43,373 bases of DNA from an uncultured Candidatus Pelagibacter sp. (GCA_905612525.1 CAJQSG010000030.1:1-43373), one strand, 5' to 3'. Counted from the first letter of the stretch, positions 1 through 11,527 are shown. Notes: a model not told the origin generated them from the sequence alone. Program-made: numbers and translations.

Positions 1-304
1 ATAAATCATTTGGCTTTTTAACCACAATTTTATCTTTATAAAAATTTGATAATACTTTTTTTACCAAAAGACAGTTTATTTTTGTCAAATTATTCAATGA
101 TAATTGAACCATGTTAACTTGGAAAAAAATACTAACAAATAAATTTCCCTTGAATGAGGTCCACTTTTTTCCATATTGACCTCTTCCTCTTATCTGTTTC
201 TCGGCGATTACAATTCCTGATTTATTATTAGTATTTTTAATTATCTGAAATGCTCTATCGTTTGTACTATTTATGATTTTAAAATTAAACTTTTTTAACT
301 TCAT
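1..304 (-). CDS. birA: Biotin--[acetyl-CoA-carboxylase] ligase, N-terminal part (cut by window edge)
   Basis: Translation of the minus strand from an ATG at 304 gives about 101 residues and runs off the left end of the window. It carries the biotin protein ligase signature: an early NSTND segment (residues about 12-16), then GIVIAEKQIRGRGQYGKKW (about 29-47) with the GRGQxG loop that binds biotinoyl-AMP, followed by the SxKGNLxxS strand. The protein begins straight with the catalytic domain, so it lacks the N-terminal HTH repressor domain of E. coli BirA and should act only as the enzyme that biotinylates carboxylase carrier proteins. Its ATG overlaps the nuoN stop (TAATG), so it is translationally coupled to the end of the complex I operon, a position common in alphaproteobacteria. 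Confidence 0.9.
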   Translation of the reverse strand, partial: MKLKKFNFKIINSTNDRAFQIIKNTNNKSGIVIAEKQIRGRGQYGKKWTSFKGNLFVSIFFQVNMVQLSLNNLTKINCLLVKKVLSNFYKDKIVVKKPNDL

Positions 305-1719
305 TAAATTATATTAATACTAGATACAATTTCCACCAGTTTACTGGGAAAGATAAAGTACAGAAGAATTAACAACGTCGAAAAAGTTAATGATATTTTC
401 AACCAAATGCTATGGTCTGTGTCATATTTTTCTCTTTCTTCATCAAAATAAATAACCTTAATTATCCTTAAATAATAAAAGGCAGCTATCACAGTTGATA
501 ATAAACCAACAATTGCAAGAAAATACATTGATTGCTCAATTACAGACTTAAACACATAAAATTTAGCAAAAAAACCGGCTAATGGTGGAATACCAGCCAA
601 TGAAAAAAGTATAACAAGTAATGACAAGGATAAAACTGGATGGTTTTTTGACAGTCCAGATAAATCATCAATAGTTTCAAAATACTGATTTTTTCTTTTC
701 ATCATAAATAAACAGCTAAATAAACCAAGATTCATTACTATGTAGATAGAAATATAAACTATAGATGATTGAATACCTTCGTTAGTTCCAACAGAAAGTC
801 CAGCTAAAGCGTAACCAATATGACTAATAGAGCTATACGCAACTAACCTTTTTAAATTATTTTGTCCAATCGCTGCAACAGCACCAAATATCATTGAAGC
901 AATTGCTAAAAAAATTATGATAGGTTGCCATTGATCAATCATATTAAAAAATGGAACATACAAGAATCTAATAAAGACAGTTAAAGCCGCAACCTTAGGA
1001 ACTATGGCAAAAAATAGTGTTACAGATGTAGGAGATCCTTCATAAACATCTGGTGCCCACATATGAAATGGTACAGCTGATATTTTAAATGCTAATCCAA
1101 CTAAGATAAAAACTATTCCAAATGTTAGTCCATAATGTGTTGAATCCATTGAATTACCAATAATATTAAAATTAGTTGATCTAGAAAATCCATAGATTAG
1201 AGAACAGCCATAAAGTAATAAACCAGAAGAAAGTGCACTTAATACAAAATACTTGAGACCTGACTCAGATGATTTTAATTGATCTCTATTAAATGATGCT
1301 AACACATACAAGGCTAATGATTGTAATTCAAGTCCAATATAAAAAACCATAAGATCATTAGAGCTAATCATAACCATCATTCCTAAAATTGAACAAAGGA
1401 TCAAGATTGGATATTCTATTAAGAAAATCTTAGATATTTTTAAATATTTTGTTGAAATTGATAAAACAAAAGCTCCTCCTAAAATTGTAAGAATTTTCAT
1501 TAAAGATGAGAGGTTGTCGATTACATAACTATTACCAAATAAAGTTATAGCACTATCAAAAGGATTATTTAATATTAAAATTCCAGTAATTAGTAAAAGT
1601 CCTATTGAAAGATTATGAATTAAACTTGAGCTATTTTTTTTAAAAACACCCAAAATCAATAAAAACATTATTGATAAAGAGATAAAAATCTCAGGAGAAA
1701 TAAAATTCAAATTATTCAT
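304..1719 (-). CDS. nuoN: NADH-quinone oxidoreductase subunit N
   Basis: A 471-residue polytopic membrane protein of the Mrp-antiporter-like family, one of three proton-channel subunits in the membrane arm of complex I. It has about 14 hydrophobic segments. The family core PFHMWAPDVYEGSPTSVTLF, followed by a conserved TM lysine in AIVPKVAAL, lies near residues 220-245. The second half-channel segment LKRLVAYSSISHIGYALAG is near residue 290. It is the last nuo gene. Its start overlaps the nuoM stop by one base and its stop overlaps the birA start. Length is normal for alphaproteobacterial NuoN (about 470-480). Confidence 0.96.
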   Translation of the reverse strand: MNNLNFISPEIFISLSIMFLLILGVFKKNSSSLIHNLSIGLLLITGILILNNPFDSAITLFGNSYVIDNLSSLMKILTILGGAFVLSISTKYLKISKIFLIEYPILILCSILGMMVMISSNDLMVFYIGLELQSLALYVLASFNRDQLKSSESGLKYFVLSALSSGLLLYGCSLIYGFSRSTNFNIIGNSMDSTHYGLTFGIVFILVGLAFKISAVPFHMWAPDVYEGSPTSVTLFFAIVPKVAALTVFIRFLYVPFFNMIDQWQPIIIFLAIASMIFGAVAAIGQNNLKRLVAYSSISHIGYALAGLSVGTNEGIQSSIVYISIYIVMNLGLFSCLFMMKRKNQYFETIDDLSGLSKNHPVLSLSLLVILFSLAGIPPLAGFFAKFYVFKSVIEQSMYFLAIVGLLSTVIAAFYYLRIIKVIYFDEEREKYDTDHSIWLKISLTFSTLLILLYFIFPSKLVEIVSSINII

Positions 1720-3212
1720 TACTTTAGCACCTCAAGACCAAACATGTTTAGGTTAAAATTATACATTTCAATTAAGTCATATACCGATACTTCAATTGTA
1801 TTAATAAGAGGTTCTGGGTAAAAACCAAAGAATAATACTGGTAAAGCTAAACTCCACAAAATAAATTTTTCTGAATTATCTAAATCAGGTATTTTTAAAA
1901 GATCTTTGTTTGTTAAATTTCCAAAAACTACCCTTCTATATAACCATAACATATAGGCAGCCCCAAAAATCACACCAAAACTAGCAATTACTGCTACTAA
2001 AAAATTATCTTTGAATGCACCCATTAAAATCAAAAATTCACCTATGAAGCCACTAGTACCAGGCAGTCCTAATGCAGCTAAAGTAAATAACATAAATAAA
2101 ATTGAATATTTAGGCATAACAGAAACTAAACCACCATAAGTTTTAATTAATCTTGAATGTATACGATCATAAACTACACCCACACATAAAAATAATGCAG
2201 CTGAAACAAGCCCATGACTAATCATTTGGATTATACTTCCTTCAATACCTTGCTGTGTAATTGTAAAAATTCCTAAAGTTACAAACCCCATATGAGCCAC
2301 GGAGGAATATGCTATCAATTTTTTCATATCTTCTTGCATTAAGGCGACAAGAGATGCGTAAATTATTGCTATTAAGCTTAAAGAATAAACCAAAGGGGTA
2401 AATATTTCAGAGGCTACAGGAAACAAGCCTAATGAAAATCTGATAAAACCATACCCAGCCATTTTTAAAAGAATAGCAGCCAGTAAAACAGATCCGGCTG
2501 TTGGAGCTTCTACATGTGCGTCAGGTAACCAGGTATGGACTGGCCACATAGGTGTTTTAACGGCAAAAGAGCTGAAAAAAGCAAGCCATAATAAGTTTTG
2601 ATATTTTATATCTATGCCTAATTCATAAAGTTGTACTATATCGGTTGTGCCAGCAATCCAATAAATTGAAATTATTGCAACTAACATCAAAACAGACCCA
2701 AGCAAAGTGTATAAAAAAAATTTAAAGGCAGAATAAACTCTTCTTTCACCTCCCCAAATTCCAATAATTAAAAACATAGGAATTAATCCCGCCTCAAAAA
2801 ATAAATAAAATACAACTAGGTCAAGTGAACAAAAAACACCAATCATTAAACTCTCCATTATCAAAATAGCAATAAGAAAATCTCTTAATCTTACTTTAAT
2901 TGTGTTGTTAACTGATATTATGCACAATGGAGTAATAAACGTTATTAGAATTATGAATAAAATTGAAATTCCATCTATACCCACTTTATAATTAACAAAA
3001 CCTTTTAACCACTCTCTATTTTCAACAAATTGAAAGTTTGATGTGGACGAATCAAATAAATACCATAAGTAAATTGAGATTAGAAAATTAACAAAAGAGG
3101 TAAACAGAGCAACATATTTTCCTGTATTTGAATTTTTATCTTTTGAAAATAGTAAAAATACAGCCCCAATAGTTGGTAAAAGAATTAAAGATGATAAAAT
3201 TGGAAAATTCAT
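1719..3212 (-). CDS. nuoM: NADH-quinone oxidoreductase subunit M
   Basis: A 497-residue antiporter-like proton-pumping subunit of complex I with about 14 transmembrane helices. Visible family features are FYLFFEAGLIPMFLIIGIWG with the conserved TM5 glutamate (about residues 135-155), MWPVHTWLPDAHVEAPTAGS and the following conserved lysine in AAILLKMAGYG (about 222-253), and MKKLIAYSSVAHMGFVTLG (about 297-315). It overlaps nuoL by one base and nuoN by one base, as expected for tightly coupled translation of equimolar membrane subunits. Confidence 0.97.
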   Translation of the reverse strand: MNFPILSSLILLPTIGAVFLLFSKDKNSNTGKYVALFTSFVNFLISIYLWYLFDSSTSNFQFVENREWLKGFVNYKVGIDGISILFIILITFITPLCIISVNNTIKVRLRDFLIAILIMESLMIGVFCSLDLVVFYLFFEAGLIPMFLIIGIWGGERRVYSAFKFFLYTLLGSVLMLVAIISIYWIAGTTDIVQLYELGIDIKYQNLLWLAFFSSFAVKTPMWPVHTWLPDAHVEAPTAGSVLLAAILLKMAGYGFIRFSLGLFPVASEIFTPLVYSLSLIAIIYASLVALMQEDMKKLIAYSSVAHMGFVTLGIFTITQQGIEGSIIQMISHGLVSAALFLCVGVVYDRIHSRLIKTYGGLVSVMPKYSILFMLFTLAALGLPGTSGFIGEFLILMGAFKDNFLVAVIASFGVIFGAAYMLWLYRRVVFGNLTNKDLLKIPDLDNSEKFILWSLALPVLFFGFYPEPLINTIEVSVYDLIEMYNFNLNMFGLEVLK

Positions 3213-5125
3213 TAGTGTAAAATTAAAAATGTTAATAATGCAGAAAGGCCTATTAATATCATAAAGGCGTAATGATAAATAAACCCACTTTGAAATTTGC
3301 TAGCTCTTAATGATAAATTTTTAATTAGTAAAGAAAGACCATCCGGTCCAAACTTATCTATGATTTTTATATCAATTGTTTTCCAAAAGAATAGTCCAAT
3401 TTTTTTTGAAGATTGGATAAATAGGAAGTCGTATAATTCATCAAAATACCATTTATTAACTAAAAAATTATATAAAGGTTTATTAAATTGAACAAATTGA
3501 TTTGGTAATTCTTTATTTTTTACAAATAAATAATAAGCGATTGGAATAGATAAGAGAACAAGTATGGGCGTAATCAAAACAATCCATAACGGTGGGTGAT
3601 CTGTGCTTAATGGGTTTAGAAATTTAATAGACTCTCCCCAAAAGTGATTTTCTCCTCCATGACCAATAAATAAATCTTTAAATAAAAAACCTGAAAAAAG
3701 TGCTCCGATTGCTAGTACAATTAAAGGTATAAGCATAACTAATGGGGACTCATGTATTTCTTCTATTTTTAACTTTTGATTATTATAAGTACCATTAAAT
3801 GTTTTAAAAATTAGTCTCCAAGAATATACTGAAGTAAGTAAGGCTGTTAAAATACCAACACCAGCAGCATAATAACCTACTGTATTACCTCTAAGATAAG
3901 CAAATTCTATAATTGCGTCTTTTGAGTAGAAGCCAGAAAGAAAGGGAAAGCCTGTAAGAGCAAGTGTCCCAATAATCATTAAAATCCAAGTGTAAGGTAA
4001 CTTTTTATACACAGCTCCCATTTGATTAATATCTTGTTCATTCTTAAATGAGTGGATTACAGATCCCGATCCTAAGAAAAGTAATGCCTTGAAAAATGCA
4101 TGAGTAAACAAATGAAACATTGCAACATTATAGGCACCAACACCAGCTGCAAAAAACATATAACCTAATTGACTACATGTTGAATAAGCAATTATCTTTT
4201 TAATATCTGTTTGGACTAAAGCTACGGTTGCAGCAAAAAAAGCAGTTGTCATTCCAACTACTGTAATAATATTTAGGGTTAAAGGAGAGTATTCAAAAAT
4301 TGGAGAGCATCTAACAATCAAAAAAACTCCTGCTGTGACCATTGTGGCAGCATGTATTAGCGCAGATACAGGTGTAGGACCTTCCATAGCATCTGGTAGC
4401 CATGTGTGTAAAAAAATTTGCGCTGATTTACCCATAGCTCCAATAAATAAAAGGATGCAAATTAAATCAATGGACTTGATGCGTATTCCTAAAAATAATA
4501 ATTCTTTGTCAACAATTTGTGGAATTTGTTGAAACACCTCAGAGTAATTAACAGTACCAAATAAATAAAAAATTAAAAATATTCCTAAAGCAAATCCAAA
4601 ATCACCCACTCTATTTACTACAAAAGCTTTTATAGCGGCTGCATTTGCTGTATCTTTTTTATACCAAAAGCCAATTAAAAAATAAGAACAAAGACCCACA
4701 CCTTCCCAACCAAAAAATAATTGAAGAAAATTATCAGATGTAACCAACGTTAACATTGCGAATGTAAAAAGAGAAAGGTATGCCATAAACCTAGGTTTAT
4801 GTGGATCGTGAGACATATAACCAATTGAATAAATATGAACTAATGAAGAAACTAGAGTTACAACAACGAGCATTACCGAAGATAACGCATCCACTTTAAT
4901 AGACCAATTTACATCAAGTGTTCCTGAATTAATCCAAGTAGCAATAACCACATTGTTTTCATATCCGTTAACAATAACTTGATAAAATAAAGTTAAAGAT
5001 AATAATGCTGAAATCGAAACAAATAAACTAGTTATTATCTCTGAATTTCTGTCACCTATAAATTTACCAAAAAAACCAGATGTAATAGATGCTAGTAAGG
5101 GAAGAAATAATAATGCAAATTCCAT
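3212..5125 (-). CDS. nuoL: NADH-quinone oxidoreductase subunit L
   Basis: A 637-residue membrane subunit, the most distal proton channel of the complex I membrane arm. It has the NuoL/ND5 core: LFFGWEGVGLCSYFLIGFWY with the TM5 glutamate (about residues 136-155), IFLHTWLPDAMEGPTPVSAL (about 237-256) and IKKIIAYSTCSQLGYMFFA (about 308-326). A long C-terminal stretch ending in a last TM helix corresponds to the lateral amphipathic helix and anchor specific to NuoL. Length is normal. It follows nuoK with a one-base gap and overlaps nuoM by one base. Confidence 0.97.
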   Translation of the reverse strand: MEFALLFLPLLASITSGFFGKFIGDRNSEIITSLFVSISALLSLTLFYQVIVNGYENNVVIATWINSGTLDVNWSIKVDALSSVMLVVVTLVSSLVHIYSIGYMSHDPHKPRFMAYLSLFTFAMLTLVTSDNFLQLFFGWEGVGLCSYFLIGFWYKKDTANAAAIKAFVVNRVGDFGFALGIFLIFYLFGTVNYSEVFQQIPQIVDKELLFLGIRIKSIDLICILLFIGAMGKSAQIFLHTWLPDAMEGPTPVSALIHAATMVTAGVFLIVRCSPIFEYSPLTLNIITVVGMTTAFFAATVALVQTDIKKIIAYSTCSQLGYMFFAAGVGAYNVAMFHLFTHAFFKALLFLGSGSVIHSFKNEQDINQMGAVYKKLPYTWILMIIGTLALTGFPFLSGFYSKDAIIEFAYLRGNTVGYYAAGVGILTALLTSVYSWRLIFKTFNGTYNNQKLKIEEIHESPLVMLIPLIVLAIGALFSGFLFKDLFIGHGGENHFWGESIKFLNPLSTDHPPLWIVLITPILVLLSIPIAYYLFVKNKELPNQFVQFNKPLYNFLVNKWYFDELYDFLFIQSSKKIGLFFWKTIDIKIIDKFGPDGLSLLIKNLSLRASKFQSGFIYHYAFMILIGLSALLTFLILH

Positions 5126-5126
5126 A

Positions 5127-5438
5127 TTATCCCTTCAAACTATTTATCTCTTCAACTCTAATTGTTGATGAGTTTCGATAATAAACTACTATTATGGCTA
5201 AACCTATGGCGGCCTCTGCAGCAGCTACAGTTAGTATAAAGAGAGTAAAAATTTGTCCAGTTATATCATTCAAGAAAATAGAGAAAGCTACCAAATTAAT
5301 ATTCACTGCTAATAGAATAAGTTCGATACTCATTAATATTACTATGATATTTTTTCTATTTAAAAATATACCTACTATACCAATGGTAAATATTATCGCT
5401 CCTAAAGTAAGGTAGTGACCCAAACCTATATCAATCAT
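5127..5438 (-). CDS. nuoK: NADH-quinone oxidoreductase subunit K
   Basis: A 103-residue, three-helix membrane subunit of complex I (ND4L homologue). The second helix carries the conserved [18 protein letters not shown] segment with its channel glutamate (about residues 36-53), and the third carries [15 protein letters not shown] with the second conserved glutamate (about 70-84). The start lies inside the end of nuoJ (8-bp overlap). Length matches the family (about 100). Confidence 0.97.
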   Translation of the reverse strand: MIDIGLGHYLTLGAIIFTIGIVGIFLNRKNIIVILMSIELILLAVNINLVAFSIFLNDITGQIFTLFILTVAAAEAAIGLAIIVVYYRNSSTIRVEEINSLKG

Positions 5439-6063
5439 CAGATTTAACTCCTTGATTACTTGGAATATCTATCAACTCAACACCATCAGATCTTTCTCTA
5501 GATATTTGACTAAAATAACTTTGTCTTTTAACACCAGATCTCTGCCTAAAAGTAAGAACAATAGCTCCTACCATTGCAACTAATAAAATCATTCCACTTA
5601 ATTGAAAGATGTGAATGTAGTCAGTATATAAAACATACCCAATAGCATGGGTATTACTAATGTTATTATCTATATTTAACGACATAGATGAAACAAGATC
5701 TGGCTTGTATTTCCACCCTCCAATAACAATAATTAATTCAAAAAATATAATAGTACTAATAATTAATCCAACAGGAATATGTTTTGAGTTCTCTTTTGCA
5801 CTAAACCATTGGTTTTTTTGTTGAGCAACATTAAGCATCATCACAACAAATAAGAATAGTACCGCTACTGCTCCAACGTAAATAATTAACATTATCATAC
5901 CAAGAAATTCAGCACCTATCATGATAAATAAGCAAGAAATACTAATGAAATCTAAAATTAAAAAAAAAACAGAATGAACAGTGTTTTTAGAAACTGTAAC
6001 CATAATTGCAGAAATAATTGCTATTAATGAAAAGATATAAAAAAAAATTGCGTGTGCTAACAT
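5431..6063 (-). CDS. nuoJ: NADH-quinone oxidoreductase subunit J
   Basis: A 210-residue membrane subunit (ND6 homologue) with five hydrophobic segments and a polar C-terminal tail. The third helix shows the ND6/NuoJ signature [21 protein letters not shown] around residues 54-75, containing the pi-bulge tyrosine-valine-glycine motif. The tail after about residue 170 is rich in Arg and Ser and is slightly longer than in enteric NuoJ. It sits between nuoI (5-bp gap) and nuoK (8-bp overlap). Confidence 0.95.
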   Translation of the reverse strand: MLAHAIFFYIFSLIAIISAIMVTVSKNTVHSVFFLILDFISISCLFIMIGAEFLGMIMLIIYVGAVAVLFLFVVMMLNVAQQKNQWFSAKENSKHIPVGLIISTIIFFELIIVIGGWKYKPDLVSSMSLNIDNNISNTHAIGYVLYTDYIHIFQLSGMILLVAMVGAIVLTFRQRSGVKRQSYFSQISRERSDGVELIDIPSNQGVKSDD

Positions 6064-6068
6064 AATGC

Positions 6069-6554
6069 TTATCTGTAAGGTTTGTCTGCCTTAATATTGG
6101 CGGCTAAGATATTTTCCCATCTATCTCCATTGTCTAAAAGTTTTTCCTTATTATAATAAAGTTCTTCTCTAGTTTCTGTTGAAAATTCAAAGTTAGGACC
6201 TTGAACAATAGCATCTACGGGGCAAGATTCCTCACAAAGACCACAGTAAATACACTTCATCATATCAATATCATATCGAGTAGTTTTTCGACTTCCATCT
6301 GCTCTTTCGGAAGATTCAATTGTAATTGCTTGAGCTGGGCATACAGCTTCACATAACTTACAAGCAATACATCTTTCTTCACCATCAGGGTATCTTCTTA
6401 AAGCGTGTTCGCCTCTAAATCTTGGGCTAATTTTTCCTTTTTCAAAAGGATAATTTATTGTTTTTTTAGGTTTAAAAAGTTCTCTTAATGCAATAGTAAG
6501 ACCTCCTAAAAAATCTAACATAAAAATTGTTTTAAATATTCTTGAAATTTTCAT
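6069..6554 (-). CDS. nuoI: NADH-quinone oxidoreductase subunit I (two 4Fe-4S)
   Basis: A 161-residue ferredoxin-like subunit of the complex I peripheral arm. It has two CxxCxxCxxxC clusters: Cys62, 65, 68 and 72 followed by a proline, and Cys101, 104, 107 and 111 followed by a proline. These bind clusters N6a and N6b, which pass electrons from NuoG to the terminal N2 cluster in NuoB. The N-terminal [15 protein letters not shown] helix lies on the membrane surface. The sequence [18 protein letters not shown] is the strongly conserved mitochondrial/alphaproteobacterial (TYKY) form. Gap to nuoH is 2 bp. Confidence 0.98.
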   Translation of the reverse strand: MKISRIFKTIFMLDFLGGLTIALRELFKPKKTINYPFEKGKISPRFRGEHALRRYPDGEERCIACKLCEAVCPAQAITIESSERADGSRKTTRYDIDMMKCIYCGLCEESCPVDAIVQGPNFEFSTETREELYYNKEKLLDNGDRWENILAANIKADKPYR

Positions 6555-6556
6555 AA

Positions 6557-7555
6557 TTAATTAGTTGGTAGTAGGTTAAAATAAAATAAGTAACTTGATG
6601 TGAGAACCACCCACGTCAAAGCTAAAGGTAGAAAAATTTTCCAACCAAGTCTCATCAGCTGATCATATCTATATCTTGGTACAGTAGCTTTTACCAATGC
6701 AAATAGTATAAAAAGAAATAAAATTTTTAAGATCAACCAGATGGCGCCCGGAATTAAAGTGAATGGATAAATTTCAATTGGTGACAACCATCCACCTAAA
6801 AAAAGAATTGATCCCATTGCACACATAAGAAGAATATTTGCATACTCTCCTAACCAAAACATTGCATACATCATTCCAGAGTATTCAGTTTGATAACCCG
6901 CAACAAGTTCTGCTTCTGCCTCTGGTAAATCAAATGGTGGTCGGTTTGTTTCTGCCAAAGCTGAAATAAAGAAGATTACAAACATTGGAAATAATGGGAT
7001 TATAAACCATAAGTTTGTTTGGGCCATAACTATATCGTTTAAGTTTAACGAACCTACACAAAGTAAAACATTAATTATAATAACACCAATTGAAACCTCA
7101 TAAGATACCATTTGGGCTGCTGATCGGATTGCACCAAGAAAAGGATACTTTGAATTTGAAGCCCAACCACCCATAATAATTCCATAAACACCCAAAGATG
7201 AAACTGCAAATAAGTAAAGAATACCAACATTGATATCTGCTAGTACTTGAGTTTCGCTAAAAGGAATAACCGCCCAGGAGATTAACGCCAAAGTCATCGT
7301 AACAATTGGTGCTAATATAAATATAATTTTATTGGAGCTTGATGGAATAATAACTTCCTTAAACATATACTTTAGTGCATCAGCTAATGATTGAAGCAAA
7401 CCAAAAGGTCCAACAACATTAGGTCCCTGTCTTTTTTGAACAAAGGCCCATATACGACGATCAAGCCAAACAACCATTGCAACTGAAACAAGAACTGGAA
7501 CTAATAAAAATAAAATTTTATACGTCTCTGAAAAAATTATACTTAAATAATCCAT
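6557..7555 (-). CDS. nuoH: NADH-quinone oxidoreductase subunit H
   Basis: A 332-residue, eight-helix membrane subunit (ND1 homologue) that forms the quinone chamber and the connection between peripheral arm and proton channels. Conserved features are the [21 protein letters not shown] loop start (about residues 30-50), the [16 protein letters not shown] segment, and the acidic loop [20 protein letters not shown] around residue 202-222, which is among the most conserved sequences in the complex. Length is normal. It is 4 bp from nuoG. Confidence 0.97.
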   Translation of the reverse strand: MDYLSIIFSETYKILFLLVPVLVSVAMVVWLDRRIWAFVQKRQGPNVVGPFGLLQSLADALKYMFKEVIIPSSSNKIIFILAPIVTMTLALISWAVIPFSETQVLADINVGILYLFAVSSLGVYGIIMGGWASNSKYPFLGAIRSAAQMVSYEVSIGVIIINVLLCVGSLNLNDIVMAQTNLWFIIPLFPMFVIFFISALAETNRPPFDLPEAEAELVAGYQTEYSGMMYAMFWLGEYANILLMCAMGSILFLGGWLSPIEIYPFTLIPGAIWLILKILFLFILFALVKATVPRYRYDQLMRLGWKIFLPLALTWVVLTSSYLFYFNLLPTN

Positions 7556-7559
7556 TTTA

Positions 7560-9602
7560 TTAACCTTCTGTGCCCGTTAATTTTAAATTTGTCTTAGCAC
7601 TTTTACATTCAAACATGGTTTTCGAAGCTCTTGCTATGGCATTTGAATAATAATAATCTTCATTATTAACTTTTAAAATCTCTTGTTTAAATTCTAAATT
7701 TTCAACATTTAAGGGTTTAATAGATTTACTTTTTTTAATATGTAAATTAATTTGATTAAGCAAACTGCTATCTAACTCATCTTTGTCATTAAATAATTTT
7801 CTATGATTCATTGCTTCTGCTAATTCATTAATTATTAACCAGTCTTCCTTGGCTTCTTCTGGTGGATAAGAGGCTTTATAAGCTTTTTGCATTTTACCCT
7901 CTAGGTTCGTAAAATAACCATTTTGTTCTGTGTATGCGGCGCCCGGAAGTATAATATCTGCAATCTCAGCTCCTTTATCTCCGTGGCTTCCTTGATAAAT
8001 TATAAATTCATCTTTTTTTTTAAATTTAAGATTATCTACTCCCAATAAATAAACAATTTCAAACATATGATTTTCTAAATCTTTTAGTACCTCGTTTGAG
8101 CCATCTACTGTTTTATACAATCCTAAATCAAAGCTACCAACGGTAGATGCATTTTCTGAAATTGTATTTAAAGAATTCCATTCTTCTGATATTTTTTTAT
8201 TTTTTCTTAAAAAAGATTTAACAGATTCAACAATGTATTTTGCAGATTTAGTTTTTAGAGATGACTGACCAAAGATAATCAAAGGTTTTTTGGCCTCTTT
8301 TATTAAGTTCGATATTTTATGATTATCTTCTGTAATTTTTTTAATATTTTCAATATCACCATCTAAAAACTCGTATGGATAAGTCAGATCACCAATATCA
8401 TTTAAAGAAATTATTTTTGTTTTATTTTGTAAGTATGCTTTTCTAATACGTGCATTTAAAATTGTTGCTTCATACCTGGGATTGCTTCCTATAAGTAAAA
8501 TAAAATCCGCTTCTTCTATTCCGTTGATTGTTGAATTGAATAAGTAATTTTCTCTATTTTGAGGGTTTAGATATGTATGATCACTTCTTGATTCAACATT
8601 ATAGGAACCTAGTGTTTTATTGAAAAACTCTTTAAATATATAAAGTGTCTCCATATTAACTAAATCACCAGACATTCCACATATTTTATCTTTGTTAGCA
8701 TTTTTAAATTTGGACTTAATTATATTAAAAACTTCAATCCATGATGCTTTCTCAAATTTACCATTATATTTTATATAAGGCGTATCTAGACGTTGATTTA
8801 ACAAGCCATCACAAGCATATCTTGTTTTATCTGAAATCCATTCTTCATTAATATCTTCATTTATTCTTGGTAAAATTCTTTTTACCTCCCAGCCATATGT
8901 ATCGATTCTTATATTACTGCCGATGGCATCCATTACATCTATAGATTCTGTTTTTTTTAGCTCCCAGGGTCGAGCCTCAAATACATAGGGTTTAGATGTT
9001 AAAGCACCAACGGGACATAAATCTACAACATTAGCTGATAATTCTGATTGCATGGATTGCTCAAGATATGTTGTAATTTCCATATCTTCACCTCTGCCTA
9101 TTGCTCCAATCTCTGTTACACCAGCAACCTCTGTAGCAAATCTAACACATCTCGTACAATGTATGCATCTAGTCATTTGTGTTTTGATTAAAGGTCCCAT
9201 ATTTTTTTCAGAGACTGCTCTTTTATTTTCTTTGTATCTAGACTTATCAACACCATAGAACATGGATTGATCTTGCAAATCACATTCACCACCTTGATCA
9301 CAAACAGGACAGTCTAATGGGTGGTTAGCCAACAAAAATTCCATGACTCCTTTTCTTGCTTTTTCAACAAACTCAGTATTTGTTTTAATATTCATTCCTT
9401 CTGCCGCTGGCATGGCACATGAGGCTACAGGTTTGGGAGATTTTTCTAATTCTACTAAACACATTCTGCAATTTCCTGCTATTGATAATTTTTCATGATA
9501 ACAAAATCTTGGGATTTCAACTCCAGCTTTTTCACAAGCTTGAAGTACAGTTAGCCCCTCTTCAACTTCTATATCAATTTCATTTACTTTTAATTTAAGC
9601 AT
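7560..9602 (-). CDS. nuoG: NADH-quinone oxidoreductase subunit G (iron-sulfur, molybdopterin-oxidoreductase-like fold)
   Basis: A 680-residue peripheral-arm subunit (mitochondrial 75-kDa homologue). The N-terminal 2Fe-2S ferredoxin domain has Cys34, 45, 48 and 62 (cluster N1b). It is followed by His94, Cys98, 101 and 107 (cluster N5), then Cys146, 149, 152 and 196 (cluster N4). The C-terminal two thirds resemble molybdopterin oxidoreductases but have lost cofactor binding, as in mitochondria. No extra N7 CxxCxxxC motif is evident, unlike the E. coli type, which fits the alphaproteobacterial short form. It overlaps nuoF by 8 bp. Confidence 0.96.
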   Translation of the reverse strand: MLKLKVNEIDIEVEEGLTVLQACEKAGVEIPRFCYHEKLSIAGNCRMCLVELEKSPKPVASCAMPAAEGMNIKTNTEFVEKARKGVMEFLLANHPLDCPVCDQGGECDLQDQSMFYGVDKSRYKENKRAVSEKNMGPLIKTQMTRCIHCTRCVRFATEVAGVTEIGAIGRGEDMEITTYLEQSMQSELSANVVDLCPVGALTSKPYVFEARPWELKKTESIDVMDAIGSNIRIDTYGWEVKRILPRINEDINEEWISDKTRYACDGLLNQRLDTPYIKYNGKFEKASWIEVFNIIKSKFKNANKDKICGMSGDLVNMETLYIFKEFFNKTLGSYNVESRSDHTYLNPQNRENYLFNSTINGIEEADFILLIGSNPRYEATILNARIRKAYLQNKTKIISLNDIGDLTYPYEFLDGDIENIKKITEDNHKISNLIKEAKKPLIIFGQSSLKTKSAKYIVESVKSFLRKNKKISEEWNSLNTISENASTVGSFDLGLYKTVDGSNEVLKDLENHMFEIVYLLGVDNLKFKKKDEFIIYQGSHGDKGAEIADIILPGAAYTEQNGYFTNLEGKMQKAYKASYPPEEAKEDWLIINELAEAMNHRKLFNDKDELDSSLLNQINLHIKKSKSIKPLNVENLEFKQEILKVNNEDYYYSNAIARASKTMFECKSAKTNLKLTGTEG

Positions 9603-10926
9603 TTTTTTTATCCAATAAGTGTTGATCTATTAAATAGGGAATATTTTTTTCTTTTTTTATAGTTGGGTTAAGATCGTTTCTATCCTCAATCTCTTTTTTA
9701 AAATGTCTTAATAATCCTTGTACAGGCCATGAAGAACCCTCACCAAAAGCACAAATAGTGTGTCCCGCAATTTGATTTGTTACGTCTCCCAACATATCAA
9801 CTTCATCTCTTGATGCTTCACCTTTAGCCATTCTTTCAAGCATTCTCCACATCCACCCTGTACCTTCTCTGCAAGGTGTACATTGACCACAACTTTCATG
9901 TTTATAAAATCTAGCAATTCTTGCCATGCATTTAATTATGTCTTGATCTTTATTAATAACAACTATACCTGCAGTTCCTAATCCACTTTTTTCTGCCATT
10001 AATGAATCAAAATCCATTGTTAATGTCTCACAAGTTTTTTGTGGTATTAACGGCATTGATGAACCACCAGGTATAACTGCTTGTAAATTATCCCACCCAC
10101 CAATTACACCACCAGCATGAACTTCAATTAACTCTTTAAGTGATATACTCATTTCTTCTTCAACGTTACATGGGTTATTAACATTACCAGATATACAAAA
10201 TATTTTTGTACCAGTATTTTTTGCTTTACCCAAAGAAGCAAACCATTTTCCTCCTCTTCTTAATATAGTTGGGACAACCGCTATAGTTTCAACATTATTG
10301 ATTATAGTCGGACATCCATAAAGACCAATTAAAGCTGGGAAAGGTGGTTTTAACCTCGGTAGACCTTTTTTACCTTCTATACTTTCAAGCAAAGCTGTCT
10401 CTTCACCACATATATAAGCACCCGCTCCGTAATGAATATAGATGTCTAAATCCCAACCACTCTCTAATGCATTTTTTCCTATCAAATTTTTTTCATAGGC
10501 TTCATCAATTGCTGCTTGAAGTTTTTTTCCATCTATAAAATATTCTCCTCTTATATAAATATAACAAACATGAGCTTGTACTGCGTATGCGGCAATCAAA
10601 CATCCTTCGATTAATTTATGAGGCTCAAATCTTAAAATATCTCTGTCTTTACAGGTGCCTGGTTCTGATTCATCTGCATTTATCACTAGATAATGTGGCC
10701 TAGAACCTAATTCTTTTGGTGCAAAAGACCATTTTAAACCAGTTGGAAATCCAGCCCCTCCTCTTCCTCTAAGTTCTGAGGCTTTAACTTCATTTATTAT
10801 CCAATCTCTGCCTTTTTCAATTAATTCTTTAGTATTCGTCCAGTCACCTCTTTTTTTTGAAGACTCAACGTCTGAACCATTATCGTTATATAAATTCTGA
10901 AATATTCTATCTTTATCTTTAAGCAT
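9595..10926 (-). CDS. nuoF: NADH-quinone oxidoreductase subunit F (NADH- and FMN-binding)
   Basis: A 443-residue cytoplasmic subunit (51-kDa homologue) where NADH hands a hydride to FMN. The NADH/FMN-binding glycine loop [11 protein letters not shown] is at residues 53-63. A second glycine-rich segment [16 protein letters not shown] (about 167-182) lines the FMN pocket. The cluster N3 motif [15 protein letters not shown] near residue 350 supplies three cysteines and the fourth is in the downstream HTICAFGEG segment. Overlaps with nuoE and nuoG are 8 bp each. Length is typical. Confidence 0.98.
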   Translation of the reverse strand: MLKDKDRIFQNLYNDNGSDVESSKKRGDWTNTKELIEKGRDWIINEVKASELRGRGGAGFPTGLKWSFAPKELGSRPHYLVINADESEPGTCKDRDILRFEPHKLIEGCLIAAYAVQAHVCYIYIRGEYFIDGKKLQAAIDEAYEKNLIGKNALESGWDLDIYIHYGAGAYICGEETALLESIEGKKGLPRLKPPFPALIGLYGCPTIINNVETIAVVPTILRRGGKWFASLGKAKNTGTKIFCISGNVNNPCNVEEEMSISLKELIEVHAGGVIGGWDNLQAVIPGGSSMPLIPQKTCETLTMDFDSLMAEKSGLGTAGIVVINKDQDIIKCMARIARFYKHESCGQCTPCREGTGWMWRMLERMAKGEASRDEVDMLGDVTNQIAGHTICAFGEGSSWPVQGLLRHFKKEIEDRNDLNPTIKKEKNIPYLIDQHLLDKKNA

Positions 10927-11527
10927 TTTTTAAATCCATAAGTGTTTTTCTATTGTTCTCAGGTTCATTGTTTATACGACCTCTATATGATCCTGGCTTA
11001 GGTGTTTCACCACTTAAGATTATATCTAAAATTTTTAATGTTTTACCTTTATTTAAATCTTCATAATATTCATCATTTATCTGCATCATAGGTGCGTTAA
11101 CACATGCACCTAAGCACTCTACTTCCATCCAAGAGCAACTTAAATCTTTTGATAATTTATTTTCATTTTCAGAAATTTTTTCTTTACAAGCTTCAACAAG
11201 TTTATGTGCGCCTCTAATCATGCATGGTGTAGTTGTACAAACTTGTATAAAATATTTACCCACAGGAGCAAGATTATACATTGTATAAAATGTTGCTACT
11301 TCGTAAACCTTTATATAGGGCATGTCTAAGAACTTACCTATATATTTCATTGCAGCTAATGGAATCCAGTTACTGTTTTGTTTTTGTGCGATATAAAGTA
11401 AAGCCATTACAGCGCTTTCTTTTTTATCTTTAGGATATTTTTCAGCAATTGATTTAGCTGCTTCTAATGAAGCTGAATTAAATTCGAAATTCTCAGGCTG
11501 TTCTTTTGAAGGTCTTCTTATACTCAT
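10919..11527 (-). CDS. nuoE: NADH-quinone oxidoreductase subunit E (2Fe-2S)
   Basis: A 202-residue thioredoxin-fold subunit (24-kDa homologue) that carries cluster N1a next to the FMN of NuoF. The four ligands are Cys97 and Cys102 in [11 protein letters not shown] and Cys138 and Cys142 in [11 protein letters not shown]. An N-terminal helical region (about residues 15-90) matches the family four-helix bundle. The start overlaps the nuoD stop by one base. Confidence 0.97.
   Translation of the reverse strand: MSIRRPSKEQPENFEFNSASLEAAKSIAEKYPKDKKESAVMALLYIAQKQNSNWIPLAAMKYIGKFLDMPYIKVYEVATFYTMYNLAPVGKYFIQVCTTTPCMIRGAHKLVEACKEKISENENKLSKDLSCSWMEVECLGACVNAPMMQINDEYYEDLNKGKTLKILDIILSGETPKPGSYRGRINNEPENNRKTLMDLKNA

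Noticed and set aside
4335-4532. Cysteine-containing plus-strand frame inside nuoL
   Set aside because: Antisense to the most conserved nuoL segment; base pattern is explained by the real gene.
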